From Bacteroidia bacterium (lineage in GTDB: Bacteria; Bacteroidota; Bacteroidia; 2-12-FULL-35-15), in NCBI GenBank assembly GCA_020051175.1, contig JAGVJJ010000007.1, positions 62,001 to 126,000 of the forward strand: 64,000 nt of DNA, given 5' to 3'. Positions within the stretch are counted from its first letter, which is position 1, and the number at the start of each line of letters is the position of its first letter. Both the position numbers and the translations under genes were made by a program. The notes beneath the pieces are model-generated. The model was not told where the DNA came from, did no database searches, and saw only the letters and a list, made by a program, of their open reading frames with translations. This document shows positions 1 to 8,793 of the stretch, piece after piece.

Positions 1-1
1 T

Positions 2-748
2 TTTTTATATCAAGACTTTTTGCAGGTTTCTCTGAAAAAAAAGTTAACCCTGGGTCTTGCGTTTGCAGTCCTATTGCTTTCCATATTGTTATTAGGTGGC
101 AGGATGCAGATTTTTGTTTTGTTGGTAGGAATGCTTATTTATTTTGCAGTGAACCTTAAAAAAAGCGGAAATAAATTAAATACCATCCTTAAAGCTTTTG
201 GTCTTATTGCGCTGGTGCTTGGTCTTACATTTGTTTTTCCCAATAATCGGGAAAAATTTAAAGAGGCATTTAACTATAATATTGGCAACCGCTGGGGGGA
301 ACAGCAAATAAGGGGCTCAATATGGGACTGCTCTTTTCAGCTGATAAAAGCATATCCGCTTACTGGCGTTGGTACCGGTGATGTACAGGATGAGCTCCAG
401 AAGTGCTACGTTGATAACGAGTATACATCTTTAACGTACTGGGAAAATGTCAGGTTCAACGCACACAACCAGTTCCTTGAAGTTACAATTGCAGGTGGGT
501 TAATAGCTTTGTTGTTATTTACAGCCAGTCTTTCTGTATCACTTATTTATGCAGTTAAAAGCAATAAAAAACTATACCTGTTATTTATCGTTGTATTTGC
601 AGTATCTTGTTTAACAGAGTCTTTGCTGGAAAGGCAAAGCGGTATCGCGTTCTGGGGATTTTTTAATGCATTACTCTGTTTTAACTCCACAGAAGATGAG
701 TCGCAATCATCCGTTGATGATACTCAATCGCGTCTCTTTTCTGCGTAA
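2..748 (+). CDS. O-antigen ligase / polymerase-type membrane protein, 5' end outside window
   Basis: The frame is open from base 2 without a start codon, so the N-terminal part lies left of the window. About 248 residues remain. They contain hydrophobic helices at both ends and a long polar loop (roughly visible residues 85-160) carrying the stretches TGVGTGD and AHNQFLE. An H-N-x-[FY]-L-E motif in a large external loop is characteristic of the Wzy_C / O-antigen ligase family, which polymerises lipid-linked glycans or transfers them to an acceptor at the periplasmic face. The neighbouring Wzz-like and sugar-phosphate transferase genes fit a surface polysaccharide locus. Ligase and polymerase cannot be separated here. 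The last 42 bases overlap the convergent wzz-like gene. Confidence 0.75.
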   Translation, partial: FLYQDFLQVSLKKKLTLGLAFAVLLLSILLLGGRMQIFVLLVGMLIYFAVNLKKSGNKLNTILKAFGLIALVLGLTFVFPNNREKFKEAFNYNIGNRWGEQQIRGSIWDCSFQLIKAYPLTGVGTGDVQDELQKCYVDNEYTSLTYWENVRFNAHNQFLEVTIAGGLIALLLFTASLSVSLIYAVKSNKKLYLLFIVVFAVSCLTESLLERQSGIAFWGFFNALLCFNSTEDESQSSVDDTQSRLFSA

Positions 749-1597
749 CAGCCACAATAAACCGAAAAGAAGCCCGGTTAATATACCATACAAAATATAG
801 TCAGCAATGCTGTTAATTGCAAGTGCGGGAGAAAAGCCAACCAGTACTTCAAAGCTGTTGTTAAGCTCGCGCTGTTGGTTAACATTTAATTGAACTTTAT
901 ACAGATCAATACTTGACTGGTATACTTTAACAGGATCTATCGGCTCTCCCAAAATAATTCCCTGGCCTTTTCCTCTTGGAACAATACTCTCATTCACAAC
1001 CTGTTTTAAACTATCAATTTCAACAAGCTCCTTTTTTATTTTTTCTTCAAACTTATTCAGGTAAACATCATTCATGCTTTTGCGTTTAAGCGCATATTCA
1101 TTTGTTTCCAGGTAGTGCCACAGGCCATATTGTATACTATCTAAAACATCCGCGTCAAATACTTTTACCCCGATCTTAAAGGGTAATATCACATCGGAAG
1201 AATCCCTGCGCAAATCTTCCAACCCCTGATTTAATGGGCTATGAGATATACTCTTCAACTGCTGCGCAACTTTTATGCTGCTATTTAGTCTTGACGCAAG
1301 CTGCTTGTAGTTGCTGTTTTCACAAAGGTCGCCAAGTGCATTTACAAGTAAGTAACATTCGTTGTTGTTCAAACGTGTGTGCGACATAACAAGTTCGGAT
1401 GCGTACACTTTTTTCTTTGAAAAAAATAATCCCAAACTGATCGCGCCACATACGATAACAAATGTTAGCAATACTGTTGCATTTTTCAGGGAAAATGAAG
1501 TCAACCGGCCAATGATTCGGAAGAAAGCTGAAATTTTATTTTTTAAAGAGGTAATAATCGTAAGCAGATCGATTTCTCCGGAAGAATTGGTTTGCAT
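707..1597 (-). CDS. Wzz-like chain-length determinant protein
   Basis: A 296-residue protein with a cytoplasmic N-terminus, one membrane helix at about residues 41-60, a long polar, partly coiled-coil middle and a second helix at about 262-283 followed by the basic stretch LLRRKE. This two-helix topology around a periplasmic helical domain is that of Wzz / polysaccharide co-polymerases, which set glycan chain length. No tyrosine-kinase domain is fused to it. It is shorter than many PCP proteins, and a classic Pro-rich motif near the second helix is only weakly visible, so the assignment rests on topology and on the O-antigen ligase and sugar transferase beside it. Its 3' end overlaps that of the convergent ligase gene by 42 bases. 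Confidence 0.65.
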   Translation of the reverse strand: MQTNSSGEIDLLTIITSLKNKISAFFRIIGRLTSFSLKNATVLLTFVIVCGAISLGLFFSKKKVYASELVMSHTRLNNNECYLLVNALGDLCENSNYKQLASRLNSSIKVAQQLKSISHSPLNQGLEDLRRDSSDVILPFKIGVKVFDADVLDSIQYGLWHYLETNEYALKRKSMNDVYLNKFEEKIKKELVEIDSLKQVVNESIVPRGKGQGIILGEPIDPVKVYQSSIDLYKVQLNVNQQRELNNSFEVLVGFSPALAINSIADYILYGILTGLLFGLLWLLRRKETRLSIING

Positions 1598-1673
1598 TTG
1601 TAAGGATATAAATAAATTGCTACAAAAATAACAATTTTAGAATGGTGAGGAAGAATAAACTAAAAAGTGATAA

Positions 1674-3026
1674 TCAGTAGGCATTTGCGTCTTTCTTCAA
1701 CATGGAAATTACTGTATAAAGAATCACCTTCAAATCCAGGTAAAACGACCAGTTTTCAATGTAAAACCTGTCTATCCGGGCACGCATCTTCATTTGATAT
1801 AATTCCTTGGTTTCACCTCTGTATCCCATTACCTGCGAAAGCCCTGTTATGCCGGGCTTAACGGTGTGCCTAAGCATATATTTATCTACCTTTTGTGAGT
1901 ACTCTTCTGTAAGTTTTAGCGGGTGGGGGCGGGGCCCTACAACCGACATATTACCTAACAAAACATTGAAAAATTGAGGGAGTTCATCAAGGCTGGTTTT
2001 ACGAAGAAACCGTCCTGTTTTGGTCGTTCTGGGGTCATTTCGGGTTGCCTGCACAATATGGGCCTGTGCATTTACACGCATGGTACGGAATTTAAAGCAA
2101 TTGAATGGCCGATTGTTCAGTCCGCTGCGTTTTTGGATGAAAAAAACAGGTCCCCTGGAATCAAGCAGGATAAATAAAGAAATAATTGGTACAAGCCAGG
2201 AAAGAAAGAATACTATAATTACCAGGGAAAACCAAATGTCAAATACACGCTTAAGATAGATATTAAATATCTCATCAAAAGGGTTTTTCCGCATCAGGAG
2301 CAAAGGGAATAGCTCAAAATATTTAATTACAAAATTATAGCCCAGCGAACTGGTAGAATCCGGGATAAATTTGATATTGATGAGATTATTCTCTGCAAAT
2401 TTTATGATCGAATCCAATGTAGTTTTATCCACTTTCTCCAGCGAACATATAATTTCCTGTATATTGTTTTTTAAAACATAATTTTCCAGATCCGTAAAGC
2501 CGCCAAGTATTTTTTCTTTTGCGGAATTGCTGTGGTCAGAGAAAAAGCCCATCACCACATAGCCATACTCGGGATGTTTTTTTAAAAACTCCTTGAAATA
2601 CACACTGTTTGTGCTTACTCCAACAATTACCACGCTCCTTTTGTTTTTACTCGTCCTTATCAGCCATTTAAGCAAAATGAAAAAAACAACAATTCTCCAG
2701 AAAATAAGGGCGATAAAAAGCCAGAAAGCATAAATTAGGAATTGATTGTCCGAGAACTCATTTTTGTGAAAAAAGCCAAGGAAAGCATAGAATACCAACA
2801 TGTAAAACACAAACAGTGTGCTCAGGTTCAGTATACTGTTTAATATCCCCGGTGATCGGTTGATATAATAGTATTTGGTGAAAAATGTGCAGAAAAACCA
2901 TGCAAGTGTCGAAAAAACAGCTATTCCAAAGTCGGGCTGCAGGCCCGGCACAATGAAAACAAGCAATAAAAGGATATTGATTATTACAAGCTCGCCAATA
3001 AGATTTAATGGAATAATGTATCTCAT
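1674..3026 (-). CDS. undecaprenyl-phosphate sugar phosphotransferase (WcaJ/WbaP-type)
   Basis: At 450 residues this is the usual length for polyisoprenyl-phosphate hexose-1-phosphate transferases. The N-terminal third has four hydrophobic helices. The middle (about 130-230) is the Rossmann-like CoA-binding-3 domain, starting VVIVGVSTNS. A further helix at about 270-290 precedes the bacterial sugar transferase domain, which carries FKFRTMR, RKTSLDELPQFFNVL and SVVGPRPHP, the canonical motifs of the family including the Asp-Glu pair. The enzyme adds the first sugar phosphate to undecaprenyl phosphate at the inner membrane and so starts surface-glycan assembly. It is probably co-transcribed with the wzz-like gene 76 bases downstream. 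The exact sugar cannot be read from the sequence. Confidence 0.88.
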   Translation of the reverse strand: MRYIIPLNLIGELVIINILLLLVFIVPGLQPDFGIAVFSTLAWFFCTFFTKYYYINRSPGILNSILNLSTLFVFYMLVFYAFLGFFHKNEFSDNQFLIYAFWLFIALIFWRIVVFFILLKWLIRTSKNKRSVVIVGVSTNSVYFKEFLKKHPEYGYVVMGFFSDHSNSAKEKILGGFTDLENYVLKNNIQEIICSLEKVDKTTLDSIIKFAENNLINIKFIPDSTSSLGYNFVIKYFELFPLLLMRKNPFDEIFNIYLKRVFDIWFSLVIIVFFLSWLVPIISLFILLDSRGPVFFIQKRSGLNNRPFNCFKFRTMRVNAQAHIVQATRNDPRTTKTGRFLRKTSLDELPQFFNVLLGNMSVVGPRPHPLKLTEEYSQKVDKYMLRHTVKPGITGLSQVMGYRGETKELYQMKMRARIDRFYIENWSFYLDLKVILYTVISMLKKDANAY

Positions 3027-3145
3027 AATAGCTATTCGAAGATTAAAATGGCATTAAAATTCGTTTGAAAACGGTTTAATGGCGTACTTCTTGAGGGTAA
3101 ATTTAGCTTTATTCAATAAGATATTCAAATTTTCTGCCCCGTAAC

Positions 3146-4216
3146 TCATAAATCAACTAAAAACTGCATGGTGTCCACCCTGTCTGCATAGTCATCTAAA
3201 CCGGGTGTTTGCGCAGTACCAAAAGGTATTGCCGATTGAATGGCCTTATTTCCGGAAACAATGCATTGCAGAAGTTCTTTATCGGCTATAAGCCTGTTGT
3301 TGAGGAGGGTTGCGTCTGCATAATATTCGTAGAATAAAACCCCTATGGGGGAGGAGTAGCCGGTGTCTTCCTTCAAAAGCAAGAAATTATTGTCCAGCAG
3401 CCCAACCGGTTGGTTCATCAGGTACACTGTACGGTTGTATTCATAATTATTGCCGTATTTATTGTTGTTGATCACATCTTTGAATTTGAAAATAGCTTCA
3501 TAAAATGTTTCAAACTTATAACCCTGCGGTACAAAAATCTTGGAAACATTGCGGCAGCCAAGTCCGAAATACTGAAAAATGTCATTCCCTAAAAGTTCCA
3601 GTTCCCTTGTTGTTTCGTTACCGGTAAGTACTGCTGCTGAGTTACGGTTCTTGCGTATAATATGAGGGTACTTCCCAAAATAATATTCAAAATAACGGGC
3701 CGAATTATTACTACCGGTGGCAATTACAGCATCAATATTTTTTAGCTGGCCTTCCGTGAACTCAATATTCCCTTCAAAACCAGGTTCAATGGTTTTCAGG
3801 ACTCTTGCGATTGCTGGTAGCAGCAATTTGTCATCAGATGATAATTTACCTGTAAACTTATTGCCCGATAACAGCACGCATAACATATCGTGAAACCCAA
3901 CCATTGGTATATTTCCAGCCATGATTACCGCTACATTTTTTGCTGGCTTCCCCGTCTGTAAATTTGCAATGTAGTGCGAAAGCCATTCTACCAGGGCTTC
4001 TTCCCTTAAATTGATAACAATGCCATTGAGCGAGTTGAGTATGCTGTCCTTAGTAAACCAACCGTTTTGCCGTTCTACAAGGCTGATAAGTTCGGAAAAG
4101 GGGGTATGAAATTGCTCATTTAATTGCTCCAGTGTTTCATTTTTACTGGAGGTAGTGAATTGTTCAAGAAATTTCCCCAGCACAACAAAGGCCTTTATAC
4201 GCTGATCTATTGACAT
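3146..4216 (-). CDS. LuxC-family acyl-CoA reductase
   Basis: A 356-residue protein matching the aldehyde-dehydrogenase-like LuxC fold. Features are the VAVIMAGNIPMVGF stretch near residue 95, an ATGSNNSARYFEYYF segment near 170 and FGLGCRNVSKIFVPQG near 220, whose Cys is placed like the acyl-thioester cysteine of the family. LuxC proteins reduce activated fatty acyl groups to aldehydes with NADPH. In many Bacteroidota this gene stands alone, without lux genes, next to a ferredoxin read the other way, as here (divergent, 86 bases apart). Its physiological substrate is not evident from the sequence. The call to family is firm; the role is inferred. Confidence 0.82.
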   Translation of the reverse strand: MSIDQRIKAFVVLGKFLEQFTTSSKNETLEQLNEQFHTPFSELISLVERQNGWFTKDSILNSLNGIVINLREEALVEWLSHYIANLQTGKPAKNVAVIMAGNIPMVGFHDMLCVLLSGNKFTGKLSSDDKLLLPAIARVLKTIEPGFEGNIEFTEGQLKNIDAVIATGSNNSARYFEYYFGKYPHIIRKNRNSAAVLTGNETTRELELLGNDIFQYFGLGCRNVSKIFVPQGYKFETFYEAIFKFKDVINNNKYGNNYEYNRTVYLMNQPVGLLDNNFLLLKEDTGYSSPIGVLFYEYYADATLLNNRLIADKELLQCIVSGNKAIQSAIPFGTAQTPGLDDYADRVDTMQFLVDL

Positions 4217-4257
4217 TTTTTATAACTCCAATCCTGTTTTAATTACCCGGTTTATAG

Positions 4258-4265
4258 TATATTTG
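4258..4265 (+). promoter_or_regulatory. -7 box of ferredoxin promoter
   Basis: TATATTTG matches the Bacteroidota -7 consensus TAnnTTTG, 37 bases before the ferredoxin ATG and in the divergent gap with the acyl-CoA reductase. No clear TTG lies 19 bases upstream, so the -33 half is weak. Confidence 0.5.
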
Positions 4266-4302
4266 CAAAAGATTACAAAATTAACAAAAACAATAGAGTA
4301 TT

Positions 4303-4653
4303 ATGGCAATTAAAATTACTGATGAGTGTATTAATTGTGGGGCCTGCGAACCAGAGTGTCCCAACAATGCAATATACGAAGGCGGTAGCGAGTGGCGTTT
4401 TTCTGACGGGACTGCAATAAAAGGAACATTTACTTCAAAAAGCGGTATTACTGCTGATGCCGATGCTCCGGAAGCCCCGGTTGCAATGGATGTATATTAT
4501 ATCGTATCTGACAAATGTACTGAATGTGTTGGATTTCATGATGAACCACAGTGTGCTGCCGTTTGTCCGGTAGACTGCTGTGTTGACGATGAAAACTGGA
4601 GAGAAAGTAAAGAAGAGCTGTTGGCGAAAAAAGCCACTTTGCACGGTTCTTAA
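4303..4653 (+). CDS. 2[4Fe-4S] ferredoxin
   Basis: A 116-residue small ferredoxin. The first cluster motif has cysteines at 9, 12, 15 and 19 ([11 protein letters not shown]). The second has cysteines at 72, 75, 84 and 88 with an eight-residue insertion between the second and third, followed by an extra CC pair at 92-93. About 50 residues separate the motifs. This is the layout of bacterial YfhL-like ferredoxins, cytoplasmic electron carriers binding two 4Fe-4S clusters. Its partner is unknown; the divergent acyl-CoA reductase is a conserved neighbour in this phylum rather than a proven partner. A strong hairpin terminator follows the stop. Confidence 0.92.
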   Translation: MAIKITDECINCGACEPECPNNAIYEGGSEWRFSDGTAIKGTFTSKSGITADADAPEAPVAMDVYYIVSDKCTECVGFHDEPQCAAVCPVDCCVDDENWRESKEELLAKKATLHGS

Positions 4654-4677
4654 AATAGATTGAATAAACCGAACAGG

Positions 4678-4711
4678 AAATGCCATACTGTAATGCAGTC
4701 TGGCATTTTTT
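4678..4711 (+). terminator. intrinsic terminator after ferredoxin gene
   Basis: Interrupted inverted repeat (AATGCCA / TGGCATT outer stem, ACTG / CAGT inner stem) followed by six T residues, 25 bases after the ferredoxin stop. Confidence 0.8.
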
Positions 4712-4793
4712 ATAATGCCCTGGTTCCGGAGTTGCGCTTCTAAAATAAAACGGCCTTGGTTTCGTTAATGGAATAAGTGAATTTTCAAAAAAA

Positions 4794-5765
4794 ATGAAAA
4801 AATATTGTTTTCTGGTAATTTTTTTCTTAACCGTGTTCCGGCTTTTGGCCCAGGACAAAACATCGTCCTACCGTGTACTGAACGCATATCAGGATACCCT
4901 AAAGAATATTTGTAAAAAATTATATGCTCCCGGCAACAGTGATGTTGAGAAAAAGGCCTTCAACAAGGAACTTTTAAGGGTATTTGAGAGAGCATTAACA
5001 TTGGACGATGCTTTTACCTTTGCTTTCGATTCTTTAACGGGTTTAGCAAGGCTGGCTTCCCCGGATAAGTCTTTCCGAATTATTAACTGGAATGTGCCTT
5101 ATGACGATGGTACTCAGGAATATTTTGGGTTTATTCAGAACAAACATACGGTAGTGAAGAAAAGAGGGTTGTTTTCAAAGGAAAGGACCACTACTATAAA
5201 ATTGCACCCTTTGATTGATAAATCTGCAGAGATAAAAAATCCGGAAAATGCTGTCAGCGACAATAAAAACTGGTATGGTATGCTCTATTACGCAATTATA
5301 CCTAAAAAGACCAAAAAGAAAGTGTATTATACCTTATTAGCCTGGGATGGAAACGATAAGCTGAGCAAAAAAAAGATAATTGACGTATTGACTTTTGATG
5401 ATAAAGGCATACCACATTTTGGCGCAGATATATTTAATGTGCCTAAAAAAAATCCTAAACGTATAGTTTTTGAGTTTGCTGCAAACTGCGTAATTTCATT
5501 GAAGTACAATGATAAAAAAGATATTCTTGTGTTTGATCACCTGTCGCCCGAAAATCCGTCACTGGAAGGGCAGTTTCAATATTACTGCACCGATATGAGT
5601 TATGATGGCTTTGAGTTTAAAAAAGGCAAATGGAATTACATTGAAGATGTAAACGTTACAAACGATAAAGACCGCAATGACAAATTCTATAACGACCCGC
5701 ACAGCACACGGCCTACAAATAGTAGCAATACCATTATCAGTAAAGAGAAGAAGCCTAAAAAGTAA
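4794..5765 (+). CDS. exported protein of unknown function
   Basis: A 323-residue protein opening with a clean signal peptide (MKKYC, then a hydrophobic core ending LLAQ), so it is exported from the cytoplasm. The mature part is rich in Lys, Asp, Tyr and Phe and looks beta-rich. Near residues 95-110 there is a segment FRIINWNVPYDDGTQEYFG and later YTLLAWDGNDK, which give it a repetitive beta-sheet feel, but I recognise no named domain. There is no lipobox and no T9SS sorting domain. The C-terminus is a charged Lys-rich tail. It converges with phenylalanine hydroxylase, leaving only five bases between the two stops. Real gene, function unknown. Confidence 0.75.
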   Translation: MKKYCFLVIFFLTVFRLLAQDKTSSYRVLNAYQDTLKNICKKLYAPGNSDVEKKAFNKELLRVFERALTLDDAFTFAFDSLTGLARLASPDKSFRIINWNVPYDDGTQEYFGFIQNKHTVVKKRGLFSKERTTTIKLHPLIDKSAEIKNPENAVSDNKNWYGMLYYAIIPKKTKKKVYYTLLAWDGNDKLSKKKIIDVLTFDDKGIPHFGADIFNVPKKNPKRIVFEFAANCVISLKYNDKKDILVFDHLSPENPSLEGQFQYYCTDMSYDGFEFKKGKWNYIEDVNVTNDKDRNDKFYNDPHSTRPTNSSNTIISKEKKPKK

Positions 5766-5770
5766 ATTTA

Positions 5771-6511
5771 TTAGGCTGTTGCCTGATTTCTAACCTGCAG
5801 CTCAATCAGATGTTCTATTTCCGGTAACGCGTCAAACAGTTGTTGAAAGGATTCAATTACAAAGTATTTATCCTGTAGAATATCTGTTCTGAAATCGGTA
5901 TCAAAAACAGTTTGTACGCTGAATGGTAGGTGCTGCGCTTTGCCGCTCAGGCAATGCTTCGTTTCTCCCAGGGAGGATATGATTCCCGCACCATATATTT
6001 TTTCTTCGCCCTTTTCTTTTATCAGGCCAAATTCGATGGTAAACCAGTAAATACGTCCAAGTAATTCAATTGCTTTCGGACTGTCAATGTATTTAAGTGC
6101 AATATCACTGATGCCCTTGAAAAAGTCCACATAGCGCTGATTACTTAAAAGAGGTGTATGCCCGAATACATCGTGGAACATATCCGGTTCTTCCAGGTAA
6201 TCCAATTGTTCCATGGTTCTTAACCAGCAGGTAGCTGTAAACTTTTTCTTCGACAGGAATTCAAAAAACGTTTTTTGCGGACTGATGTTCGGTACTACTT
6301 CCAGACTCCAGCCGGTAAGGGGTTTTAAAAGAGCGGCAACTTCCTCAAAATTAGGAATTTTATCTGCTGTAAATCGCACGGCCCTTAGGGCTTCCATGTA
6401 CTCTTCAGAAACAATGGGCCTTAAAATTTCTGATTGACGGTTGTACAAGGTGCGCCATACCAAAAAATCGTGTTCTGTATAATTGCTGTATATCTGCTGT
6501 GTTGGCCTCAT
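5771..6511 (-). CDS. phhA: phenylalanine 4-monooxygenase
   Basis: A 246-residue protein corresponding to the catalytic domain of aromatic amino acid hydroxylases, the form usual in bacteria without a regulatory ACT domain. The iron ligands are visible: His113 and His118 in HDVFGHTPLL and Glu160 in YWFTIEFGL. It hydroxylates phenylalanine to tyrosine using O2 and a pterin cofactor. It is the last gene of the minus-strand phenylacetate cluster, 95 bases after paaH. That position suggests a shared aromatic-catabolic setting, although its product feeds the homogentisate route rather than phenylacetyl-CoA. A dispersed GTCATTTCGAGC repeat lies in the gap to paaH. Confidence 0.93.
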   Translation of the reverse strand: MRPTQQIYSNYTEHDFLVWRTLYNRQSEILRPIVSEEYMEALRAVRFTADKIPNFEEVAALLKPLTGWSLEVVPNISPQKTFFEFLSKKKFTATCWLRTMEQLDYLEEPDMFHDVFGHTPLLSNQRYVDFFKGISDIALKYIDSPKAIELLGRIYWFTIEFGLIKEKGEEKIYGAGIISSLGETKHCLSGKAQHLPFSVQTVFDTDFRTDILQDKYFVIESFQQLFDALPEIEHLIELQVRNQATA

Positions 6512-6551
6512 AATGAGCTTACTTATAGAAGTCCTATATCTACTGGCGCGC

Positions 6552-6576
6552 TGTCATTTCGAGCAAAGTCGAGAAA
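6552..6576 (+). repeat. dispersed hairpin-forming repeat (GTCATTTCGAGC family)
   Basis: A 25-base element with imperfect dyad symmetry (TTTCGA / TCGAGAAA). Related or diverged copies lie at 14427-14454 (inverted), 22347-22399, 32016-32038 and possibly 51537-51555. The word GTCATTTCGAGC is, as I recall, common in Bacteroidota intergenic DNA. Confidence 0.6.
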
Positions 6577-6606
6577 GTGCGAACGGTAGTATGTGATTTA
6601 GTAGTA

Positions 6607-7785
6607 TTAGTTAACCGAATAAAAATTTTCCCCCTTTGTAACCATTCTTTTTAGCAACACACAGGGCCTATACCGGTCTTCCCCGTAGGTACTATACAAA
6701 TCAGTAAGTATATTCAGAATGTTTTGCAATCCCAGCTCATCTCCCCATTTCAGGAGCCCTTTCGGATAATTCACTCCTTTGGTCATTGCAAGATCCAAAT
6801 CCTCTTTGCTGGCCAGCTGTAAATAAAGCGAGTCCGCTGCTTCATTGATCAGCATTGAAATTACCCTGTAAAAAATCATCTTGCCAAGTTCTTCATCTTC
6901 CAATGCTTTGGGAGCTGCAGCTCCTTCTTTATAATCGTAATATCCTTTTCCGGACTTTCGACCGAACCATCTTGCTTCATACAATCTTTTCTGTGTAAGC
7001 GAAGGCTTAAAACGCGGTTCATAAAAGAACTGTGTCCACACACTTTCCGTTACTTTATAATTGATATCATTTCCGATAAAATCCATCAGCTCAAAAGGAC
7101 CCATTTTAAAGCCACCAAAGCTCTTCATTGCCCAATCAATAGTAGCAAAGTCCGCAATACCTTCTTCATAAATGCGGATAGACTCCCCATAGAACGAGCG
7201 TGCCACACGGTTTACAATAAAACCGGGAGTGTCTTTTACGAGCACCGTAACTTTACCCCAGCCGTCAATCAATTTCTTTGATGCCTCGGTAACCTTGCTG
7301 TCTGTTGAAATAGCCGGGATAATCTCTACCAGTGGCATTAACGGTGCCGGGTTAAAAAAGTGTATTCCAACCACCCGTTCGGCTTTTTTACACGCAGATG
7401 CTATAGATGCAATGGAAAGCGAAGAAGTATTGCTTGCCAGTATGCAATTATCAGAAACAATGGTTTCAAGGTTTGCAAACACTTGTTGTTTTACTTCCAG
7501 ATTTTCAACGATTGCTTCAATCACCAATGCACAATCTTTAAAGGGCTCCAGGTTCGAAGCGTATTGTGTGCGTTTTAAAATCTCCTGTGCATTTTGTTCT
7601 GTGAGCTTTTGCTTTTCGGCCAGTTTTTTTAAAGTGCTTTCAAGGCTTGTTTTAGCTCTGTCTAAAGCCTGCTGGCTGCTATCGTAAACAATCACCGGAT
7701 GACCTGCAGTAGCTGCTACCTGCGCAATTCCTGCACCCATAGCCCCGGATCCTATAACTCCTATTGTTGAATCTTTTGAAAACAT
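6607..7785 (-). CDS. paaH: 3-hydroxyacyl-CoA dehydrogenase of phenylacetate degradation
   Basis: A 392-residue NAD-dependent 3-hydroxyacyl-CoA dehydrogenase. The N-terminal Rossmann domain carries GSGAMG at residues 12-17. The conserved NTSSLSI and HFFNPAPLMPLVEI segments, with the catalytic His, follow near 120-155. The C-terminal dimerisation domain runs from about 190, with a second copy carrying TKGVNYPKG. In the paa pathway PaaH oxidises 3-hydroxyadipyl-CoA to the keto form. Placement directly after paaG in a paaABCDE context supports this role over butyryl metabolism, though sequence alone cannot distinguish them. No frame problem is seen. The 124-base gap to paaG is filled by ATTGCCA heptads. 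Confidence 0.88.
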   Translation of the reverse strand: MFSKDSTIGVIGSGAMGAGIAQVAATAGHPVIVYDSSQQALDRAKTSLESTLKKLAEKQKLTEQNAQEILKRTQYASNLEPFKDCALVIEAIVENLEVKQQVFANLETIVSDNCILASNTSSLSIASIASACKKAERVVGIHFFNPAPLMPLVEIIPAISTDSKVTEASKKLIDGWGKVTVLVKDTPGFIVNRVARSFYGESIRIYEEGIADFATIDWAMKSFGGFKMGPFELMDFIGNDINYKVTESVWTQFFYEPRFKPSLTQKRLYEARWFGRKSGKGYYDYKEGAAAPKALEDEELGKMIFYRVISMLINEAADSLYLQLASKEDLDLAMTKGVNYPKGLLKWGDELGLQNILNILTDLYSTYGEDRYRPCVLLKRMVTKGENFYSVN

Positions 7786-7818
7786 ATCAATTATTAAATT
7801 CTAACATTCTAAACAAAG

Positions 7819-7898
7819 ATTGCCAACTGTCAAATTGCCAACTGCCTATTGCCAACCCAATTTAAATCTAAACCGTTCAATTGCCTACTGTTCAATTG
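7819..7898. repeat. ATTGCCA heptad array 3' of paaG
   Basis: Exact ATTGCCA at 7819, 7834 and 7848 alternates with ACTGTCAA and ACTGCCT, giving a 14-15 base double-heptad period. A degenerate copy with ATTGCCTACTG follows at 7880. The same word reappears in the rhomboid-mutL gap at 35921. Confidence 0.75.
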
Positions 7899-7909
7899 CA
7901 TAATTAGGC

Positions 7910-8689
7910 CTACTCGCCTTTAAAAACCGGCTTACGCTTCTCCAGAAACGCATTCACCCCTTCCTGGTAATCCTTTGTGTTTGCGGCAGCTATCTGCATC
8001 TCTGCTTCACATTCCAATTGTTGAGCGAGGTCATTGTCCATCGATTGGTTCAGCATCAGTTTGGTCATACCCAATGCGCGTGTCGGCATTGCAGCAAGGG
8101 TTTTAGCTACAGTCATGGCTTCTTCATGAAGCTTGCTGTCATCAACAACTCTGTAAATCATTCCCATTTTTTCTGCATCTTCAGCAGATACTTTATCGCC
8201 TAGCATAATTAAAGCAGAAGCTTTACCAAAACCAATAATACGTGGTAAAAAGAAGGACCCGCCATTATCGGGCACCAGTCCTATTTTGCTGAATGCCTGT
8301 ATAAATGCTACAGAGGTACCTGCTATTACAACGTCACAAGCAAGTGCGATATTTGCCCCTGCGCCAGCCGCCACACCATTTACAGCGCATATAACAGGTT
8401 TTTCAAGAGCACGCAGCTTCATCACAATCGGATTGTAGTGGTCGCGTACAATGCGTTCAATTCCAGGGCCATTAATATCAATTGCTTCTGCCAAATCCTG
8501 ACCCGCACAAAATGCTTTGCCTTCACCGGTAAGGTAAACGGCACGAACAGATGGATCTGTGGCTGCTTTGTCAAGCGCTGCCTGCATCTGCAGAGCCATT
8601 TCACGTGTAAAGCTGTTGAATTTATCAGGACGGTTCAGTGATATTTTTAGTACACTTCCATCCATTTCGGTTTTTATGAATGTCGACAT
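7910..8689 (-). CDS. paaG: enoyl-CoA hydratase/isomerase family protein, ring-opening step of phenylacetate pathway
   Basis: A 259-residue crotonase-fold protein. The oxyanion-hole segments are GKAFCAGQDLAEA near residue 60 and NGVAAGAGANIALACD near 105. The acidic position in the SKIGLVPDNGG segment (about 135) is Asp, as expected for PaaG-type isomerases. PaaG converts the ring 1,2-epoxide of phenylacetyl-CoA to the oxepin, and related double-bond shifts are known for the family. The neighbours paaD upstream and paaH downstream make PaaG the best fit. PaaF or another hydratase is the alternative. It is cytoplasmic and of normal length. Confidence 0.85.
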   Translation of the reverse strand: MSTFIKTEMDGSVLKISLNRPDKFNSFTREMALQMQAALDKAATDPSVRAVYLTGEGKAFCAGQDLAEAIDINGPGIERIVRDHYNPIVMKLRALEKPVICAVNGVAAGAGANIALACDVVIAGTSVAFIQAFSKIGLVPDNGGSFFLPRIIGFGKASALIMLGDKVSAEDAEKMGMIYRVVDDSKLHEEAMTVAKTLAAMPTRALGMTKLMLNQSMDNDLAQQLECEAEMQIAAANTKDYQEGVNAFLEKRKPVFKGE

Positions 8690-8737
8690 GGTTTTTCTTA
8701 TTTAGATTGATAATTCAAAGATAATACTTTTACTACC

Positions 8738-8769
8738 TACGAATTACGAATCTGTACGAATTACGAATC
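8738..8769. repeat. TACGAAT heptads, paaG-paaD gap
   Basis: Two pairs of TACGAAT heptads (8738-8752 and 8755-8769) separated by TG. The unit is the reverse complement of ATTCGTA, found in the array before bshA at 41591-41643. Confidence 0.85.
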
Positions 8770-8793
8770 AAGGAAAAAGTATCCGGATAAGAG

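Noticed and set aside
7229-7687. 152-codon plus-strand frame opposite paaH
   Set aside because: Shadow of the paaH coding strand; no promoter or homology seen.
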